NCBI RefSeq assembly: GCF_018638295.1
Contig: NZ_JABTTS010000033.1
Span: 45,954 to 109,953, forward strand
Direction of reading: 5' to 3'
DNA length: 64,000 nt
Origin: Streptomyces sp. CHD11
GTDB lineage: Bacteria > Actinomycetota > Actinomycetes > Streptomycetales > Streptomycetaceae
Positions 60,584 to 64,000 of this stretch are shown piece by piece; the first letter of the stretch is position 1, and each line of letters starts with the position of its first letter. The notes under the pieces were generated by a model. It saw only the letters and a program-made list of their open reading frames with translations. It ran no database searches and had not been told where the DNA came from. A program made the translations under genes and the position numbers.

Positions 60584-60600
60584 TCACGTCCCCGTCACGC

Positions 60601-61308
60601 GTGCTCGTGGCCACCGCGGTCCCCGCCGAACGGGACGCGGTGGCCGAGGCGTTCCCGGGGCGGACGGTGCGGGAGGTGCGCCTGCCCGGAGCCGCCCCGC
60701 ACCGGGTGACCGACGGCCCCGACCTCCTCGCCGCCGGAGTCGGACCCGCGCTCGCCGCCGCGTCCACCGCCGCCGCCCTGACCGCCGCCGCCCTCGGCGG
60801 CCGGCCCTACCGGCTGGTCGTGTCCGCCGGGATCGCCGGCGGATTCGCGCCGCACGCGCCCCTCGGCTCCCTCGTCGTCGCCGACGAGATCACCGCGGCC
60901 GACCTGGGCGCCGAGACGGCCGACGGCTTCCTGCCGGTCACCGGCCTCGGCTTCGGCACCGTCACCCACCGCCCGCCCGCCGCACTGGCGCGGGAGGCCG
61001 CCGCCGCGGCCGGCGCGCTCACCGGAACCGTGCTCACCGTCTCCACGGTGACCGGGACCGCCACCCGCGCCGGCGTACTGCGCGCCCGTCACCCCCGCGC
61101 CCTCGCCGAGGCCATGGAAGGCTTCGGAGTCGCCGAGGCGGCCGCCGCGCACGGCCTGCCCGTACTGGAGGTGCGGGCCGTGTCGAACCCCGTCGGCCCG
61201 CGCGACCGCGCCGCCTGGCGCATCGCAGACGCCCTCACCGCCCTCACCGAGGGTTTCGGGAAGCTCGCGCCCGTCCTGGAGAGTTGGAACCGGCATGACC
61301 ACTGTTGA
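60601..61308 (+). CDS. mqnB: Futalosine hydrolase
   Basis: A 235-residue nucleoside phosphorylase-type hydrolase. It has the N-terminal strand VLVATAVPAERDAV, SAGIAGGFAPHAPLGSLVVADEITAADLG typical of futalosine hydrolase, and EAMEGFGVAEAAAAHGLPVLEVRAVSNPVGPRD near the base-binding site. It removes hypoxanthine from futalosine to give dehypoxanthinyl futalosine in menaquinone synthesis. The GTG at 60601 is the first accepted start, but conserved residues (SPSR) precede it; a CTG at 60580 overlapping the DUF2771 stop may be the real start. It overlaps mqnD by 14 bp. Confidence 0.87.
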   Translation: MLVATAVPAERDAVAEAFPGRTVREVRLPGAAPHRVTDGPDLLAAGVGPALAAASTAAALTAAALGGRPYRLVVSAGIAGGFAPHAPLGSLVVADEITAADLGAETADGFLPVTGLGFGTVTHRPPAALAREAAAAAGALTGTVLTVSTVTGTATRAGVLRARHPRALAEAMEGFGVAEAAAAHGLPVLEVRAVSNPVGPRDRAAWRIADALTALTEGFGKLAPVLESWNRHDHC

Positions 61309-62266
61309 GCAGCAGCGGCTGCGGATCGCCTACTCCCCCTGCCCCAACGACACCTTCGTCTTCGACGCCCTCGCCCACGGCCGCGTCCCCGGCGCGCCCG
61401 CCGTCGACGTCACCTTCGCCGACATCGACCTCACCAACGGCATGGCCGAGCGCGGCGAACTCGATGTGCTGAAGGTGTCGTACGCGGTGCTGCCGTACGT
61501 CCTCGACGACTACGCCCTGCTGCCCTGCGGGGGCGCGCTGGGGCGGGGCTGCGGTCCGCTGGTGCTCACCCGGGAGGCGGGCGTGGACCTCACCGGCCGC
61601 ACGGTCGCCGTGCCGAGCGAGCGGTCCACGGCGTACCTGCTGTTCCGGCTCTGGGCGGCGGACGTGCTGCGAATCAAGGGGGGCGGGCCCGCAGGGCCCT
61701 CCGTCGAGGGCGGTGGTGGGCGACGGGCGAGCAAGGGGGGCGGGCCCGCAGGGCCCTCCGTCGAGGGCGGTGGTGGGCGACGGGCGGGCGGGTTCGGGAA
61801 GATCGTGGTGATGCCCTTCCACGAGATCATGCCCGCCGTACGGGACGGGAAGGTCGACGCGGGACTCGTCATCCACGAGGCGCGCTTCACCTACCGGAAC
61901 TACGGGCTGCACAAGCTCGCCGACATGGGCGAACACTGGGAGCGGACGACGGGGCTGCCGATCCCGCTCGGCGCGATCATCGCCAGGCGGGCGCTGGGCG
62001 AGGAGACGCTGACGCGGCTCGCCGACTCGGTCCGTGCCTCCGTACGGGCCGCGTGGGACGACCCCGAGGCGTCACGGCCGTACGTCATGGATCACGCGCA
62101 GGAGATGGACCCGGCCGTCGCCGACCAGCACATCGGGCTGTACGTCAACGAGTTCACGGCCGGCCTCGGCGAGGACGGCTACGCGGCCGTGCGGGGACTG
62201 CTCACCCGCGCGGCGGCCGAGGGACTGGTGCCGCCCCTCGGCCCGGACGCGCTGCGGTTTCCGTGA
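61295..62266 (+). CDS. mqnD: 1,4-dihydroxy-6-naphthoate synthase
   Basis: A 323-residue MqnD, which makes 1,4-dihydroxy-6-naphthoate from the cyclic dehypoxanthinyl futalosine in the menaquinone pathway. RIAYSPCPNDTFVFDALAHGRV at the N-terminus is the family mark, followed by DVLKVSYAVLPYVLDDY, AVPSERSTAYLLFRLW and VVMPFHEIMPAVRDGKVDAGLVIHEARFTY with the catalytic His. Between LRIKG and FGKIVVM lies a Gly-rich insert of about 40 residues made of two 19-residue copies (KGGGPAGPSVEGGGGRRA...), absent from typical homologues; it sits in a surface loop of the first domain. The gene starts inside mqnB. Confidence 0.9.
   Translation: MTTVEQQRLRIAYSPCPNDTFVFDALAHGRVPGAPAVDVTFADIDLTNGMAERGELDVLKVSYAVLPYVLDDYALLPCGGALGRGCGPLVLTREAGVDLTGRTVAVPSERSTAYLLFRLWAADVLRIKGGGPAGPSVEGGGGRRASKGGGPAGPSVEGGGGRRAGGFGKIVVMPFHEIMPAVRDGKVDAGLVIHEARFTYRNYGLHKLADMGEHWERTTGLPIPLGAIIARRALGEETLTRLADSVRASVRAAWDDPEASRPYVMDHAQEMDPAVADQHIGLYVNEFTAGLGEDGYAAVRGLLTRAAAEGLVPPLGPDALRFP
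61684..61797 (+). repeat. 57-bp in-frame tandem duplication inside mqnD
   Basis: Two copies of a 57-bp unit begin at 61684 and 61741. The unit contains GC-rich dyads (GGGCCC; CCCTCC/GGAGGG-like) that resemble the short palindromic elements found between Streptomyces genes. Because 57 is divisible by three, the reading frame is kept. Confidence 0.85.
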
Positions 62267-62282
62267 GCGCCGCGTCGATCTC

Positions 62283-62318
62283 CTGGACGTCCGGCCGGCC
62301 GGCCTCCTAGACGTCCAG
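62283..62318. terminator. Bidirectional hairpin between mqnD and the cold-shock gene
   Basis: A perfect 8-bp stem (CTGGACGT, 62283-62290, with ACGTCCAG, 62311-62318) encloses a CCGGCC-rich loop and overlaps the cold-shock gene's stop. Confidence 0.6.
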
Positions 62319-62690
62319 CTGGTCGGCGACCGCGCGGAGCAGGCCGGCGATCTTCTTGCCGGCCGCCCGCTCGGGGTAGCGGCCCCGCTCCAGCGAGGGC
62401 GTGATGTTCTCCAGCAGGGTCGTGAGGTCCTGGACGATGGAGGCCAGCTCGTCCGGCTTCCTGCGCTGGGCGACCGCGACCGACGGGGTCGGGTCGAGGA
62501 TCGTCAGGGAGAGTGCCTGGTCGCCGCGCTGCCCGGCGACCACACCGAACTCCACGCGCTGTCCCGGCTTCAGGGCCTCGACCCCGTCGGGGAGGACCGA
62601 GGAATGCACGAAGACGTCGCCGCCGTCGTCACGGGAGAGGAAGCCGAAGCCCTTCTCACTGTTGAACCACTTGACTTTGCCGGTGGGCAC
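62307..62690 (-). CDS. Cold-shock domain protein with C-terminal extension
   Basis: A 127-residue protein. The first 65 residues are a cold-shock domain with RNP1 KGFGFLSR and RNP2 DVFVHSSV, which bind single-stranded RNA or DNA. About 60 further residues (DELASIVQDLTTLLENITPS) form a helical tail not found in the short CspA type but usual in this actinobacterial group. GTG 62690 has a GAGGAC-type site. It probably acts as an RNA chaperone. Confidence 0.88.
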   Translation of the reverse strand: MPTGKVKWFNSEKGFGFLSRDDGGDVFVHSSVLPDGVEALKPGQRVEFGVVAGQRGDQALSLTILDPTPSVAVAQRRKPDELASIVQDLTTLLENITPSLERGRYPERAAGKKIAGLLRAVADQLDV

Positions 62691-62842
62691 GTCTGTCCTC
62701 GTCCTCGTACTCGTCGGGAAAACTGGGTCGGAAAACGGCTCGTGATAGCACTCGGGCGGGCCCGATGACCCGCCGGTACCAAGGCTAATGCTCTTCAGTC
62801 CGGTGACAAGACGTCACCCGGCTGTTCCTCTCGGCCAGGAAC

Positions 62843-62848
62843 TACCCT
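62843..62848 (+). promoter_or_regulatory. -10 element of a leaderless transcript
   Basis: TACCCT ends 6 bp before the GTG at 62855; no ribosome site intervenes. Confidence 0.55.
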
Positions 62849-62854
62849 GGTCCG

Positions 62855-63115
62855 GTGCGTGACAAAACCCAAGCGAATTCCGCAGCGCCCGGTGACGGTC
62901 TGGTCCGTGCCGGCGCCCTCGTCTTCATCATCGGCGCCGTGGCCACTCTGGTCACGGTGGCCCCGCTGTTCCTCGGTACGACGCCCTTTCCGACGTACAT
63001 GTTCGTCCTGAGCATGTTGATGGGCGTCGGGTTCCTGATGGCCGGGGCGGGCGTTCTGCGATCCGCCGCGGCGGGGCGGCGCAGGGCACGGGCGGGTCAG
63101 TTGTCCGAGAGCTGA
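62855..63115 (+). CDS. Small two-helix membrane protein
   Basis: An 86-residue protein with two hydrophobic helices (AGALVFIIGAVATLVTVAPLFL and YMFVLSMLMGVGFLMAGAGVL) and a basic C-terminus (GRRRARAGQ). It is a conserved hypothetical of the Streptomyces core chromosome. The start GTG follows a -10-like hexamer by 6 bp. Its last 19 bp overlap the converging HAD gene. Confidence 0.75.
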   Translation: MRDKTQANSAAPGDGLVRAGALVFIIGAVATLVTVAPLFLGTTPFPTYMFVLSMLMGVGFLMAGAGVLRSAAAGRRRARAGQLSES

Positions 63116-63750
63116 GCCGCCGGATCGCCGGTGCGGTGGTCCGAGAACCATCGCGGGAAGTCCGTCAGGGCGGTGAGGACGACATCCGCGCCGGCCTCGC
63201 GCAGTTCCGTGGCGTCGCAGGGACCGCTGGCGACCGCGACGGCGAGCGCGCCGGCGGTCCGCGCGCCGCGCACGTCGCCCACATGGTCGCCGACGTAGAC
63301 GGTGGCGTCGTGCTCGCGCAGCGCCGACGCCTTGCGCTCGGCCCACAGGCCGCCGATCACCGCGTCCGGCTCGATGCCGAGGTGCGCCAGGTGCAGTTTC
63401 GCGTTGGGCTCGTACTTCGCCGTGACGACGATCGCGCGCCCGCCGCCTTCCCGTACGGCCGCTATCGCCTCACGGGCGCCGGGGAGGGCGGGTGTGGGGG
63501 CGATGGCGTAGGCGGGGTACATCTCGCGGTAGAGATCGGCCATCTCCCCGACCCGCTCGGCCGGGTACCAGTTGACCAGCTCGTCCTCCAGCGGCGGCCC
63601 GAGCCGGCTGACCGCGAGATCGGCGTCGATGTACGTCCCCGTGCGCCCGGCGAGTGCCAGGTAGCAGGCGCGGATGCCGGGGCGGGAGTCGATGAGGGTC
63701 ATGTCGAGGTCGAAGCCGACGGTGGGCGGGAGCGGGGTGGTGGAGACCAT
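63097..63750 (-). CDS. HAD-superfamily phosphatase
   Basis: A 217-residue HAD hydrolase with motif I FDLDMTLIDS (nucleophile and acid Asp), motif II IVVTAKYE (Thr), a conserved lysine in ERKASAL, and motif IV VYVGDHVGDVRGARTAG. It resembles phosphoglycolate phosphatase/pyrophosphatase-like HADs. ATG 63750 is chosen: CACAAT lies 7 bp before it and the sequence MVSTTPLPPTVGFDLD fits. ATG 63759 is possible. The 3' end overlaps the small membrane-protein gene by 19 bp in the opposite direction. Confidence 0.87.
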   Translation of the reverse strand: MVSTTPLPPTVGFDLDMTLIDSRPGIRACYLALAGRTGTYIDADLAVSRLGPPLEDELVNWYPAERVGEMADLYREMYPAYAIAPTPALPGAREAIAAVREGGGRAIVVTAKYEPNAKLHLAHLGIEPDAVIGGLWAERKASALREHDATVYVGDHVGDVRGARTAGALAVAVASGPCDATELREAGADVVLTALTDFPRWFSDHRTGDPAAQLSDN

Positions 63751-63821
63751 GCCGGCCATTGTGCCCGGGAGGCCGGCGTGGCTGCGGGCGGACCTACCGC
63801 GCCAGCCTGCGGGCAGTCGTG

Positions 63822-63864
63822 CCTCCCCACTCCCCAGTGCCTCGAAGGCCTGGGAGGTGCCCCC
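63822..63864. repeat. GC-rich intergenic repeat with imperfect hairpin
   Basis: CCTCCCCACTCCCCAGTGCC followed by a spaced CTGGGAGGTGCCCCC resembles a short repeat common between Streptomyces genes. The arms pair imperfectly. No gene is supported between 63751 and 64000. Confidence 0.5.
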
Positions 63865-63954
63865 TGGGCGGCACGGGTGGGCGGGGCGGCACCGGCCGAG
63901 CGCCGTGAGCACGGGAGGCGCCCGTACGCCGGATCGCCCCCGCCGCCCCTTCCC

Positions 63955-64000
63955 GTCCCGAAACCGGGGCTCCGCCCCGGACCCCGCTCCTCAAACGCCG
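63955..64000. repeat. Streptomyces intergenic palindromic repeat, cut by the window edge
   Basis: GGGGCTCCGCCCCGG followed by CCCCGCTCCTCAAACGCCG is a frequent repeat in Streptomyces intergenic DNA. The pattern breaks off at the right edge. Confidence 0.55.

Noticed and set aside
1..64000. tRNA, rRNA, transposase or integrase genes
   Set aside because: No TψC-arm-like or rRNA sequences and no DDE or integrase motifs were noticed; a dedicated search was not possible.

Overview
This window is a piece of a high-GC actinobacterial chromosome, almost certainly Streptomyces. The base composition is very GC-rich with strong third-position bias. GTG and TTG starts are common, as are 4-bp ATGA/GTGA gene overlaps. 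The gene families are also typical: a conservon, DUF397/Scr1-type regulators, the futalosine menaquinone pathway, DUF2530, DUF2771, DUF3027, DUF6247 and TIGR03084. From memory the order of the main conserved genes recalls one stretch of the S. coelicolor core chromosome (acyl-CoA carboxylase cluster, serC, mqnB-mqnD, cold-shock gene); this was not checked by alignment. No rRNA, tRNA, CRISPR array or intact transposase was seen.

Layout. 1-9.9 kb: one leftward operon of eight genes (TIGR03084 protein, AtuA-like protein, carboxyltransferase, biotin carboxylase/carrier, acyl-CoA dehydrogenase, CoA ligase, enoyl-CoA hydratase, TetR). It resembles acyclic-terpene (atu) or branched acyl-CoA degradation modules and has a perfect 14-bp palindrome at its head. 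10-17.3 kb: a toxin-antitoxin-like pair, an EamA exporter, a Nudix hydrolase, an unknown 506-residue protein with one cysteine and an RGG/prion-like tail, and a large FAD/Fe-S dehydrogenase. 17.6-23.6 kb: a complete conservon (sensor-like ATPase, roadblock, DUF742, GTPase) overlapping two P450 genes, the first of which lacks ExxR. 23.8-44.9 kb: mostly housekeeping and transport genes, including leaderless serC, a DHA2 exporter with an occluded ribosome site, a DrrAB-type ABC exporter with TetR, two Uma2 paralogues, a MarR/MFS pair, a purine permease, a CtpE-like P-type ATPase and an NhaA-DsbA fusion.

45-54.9 kb is the accessory zone. It holds GC-rich tandem repeats, a large sacsin-type ATPase, fragments of toxins, a truncated and frameshifted DapF-like epimerase, a desaturase-like gene, a headless DNA methyltransferase C-terminus, and a complete Scr1/DUF397/ATPase regulatory trio. 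55-64 kb returns to conserved genes: a wHTH/zinc protein, a small membrane protein and a lipoprotein, DUF3027, an MFS protein, DUF2771-mqnB-mqnD, a cold-shock protein and a HAD phosphatase.

Two themes cut across the window. Many genes have a TANNNT -10 hexamer exactly 6-7 bp before the start codon, the signature of leaderless transcripts. Short GC-rich repeats (5, 7, 8, 9 and 57 bp units) have expanded between genes and, in mqnD, inside a coding region. Functions are assigned from recognised motifs only; no database search was run.
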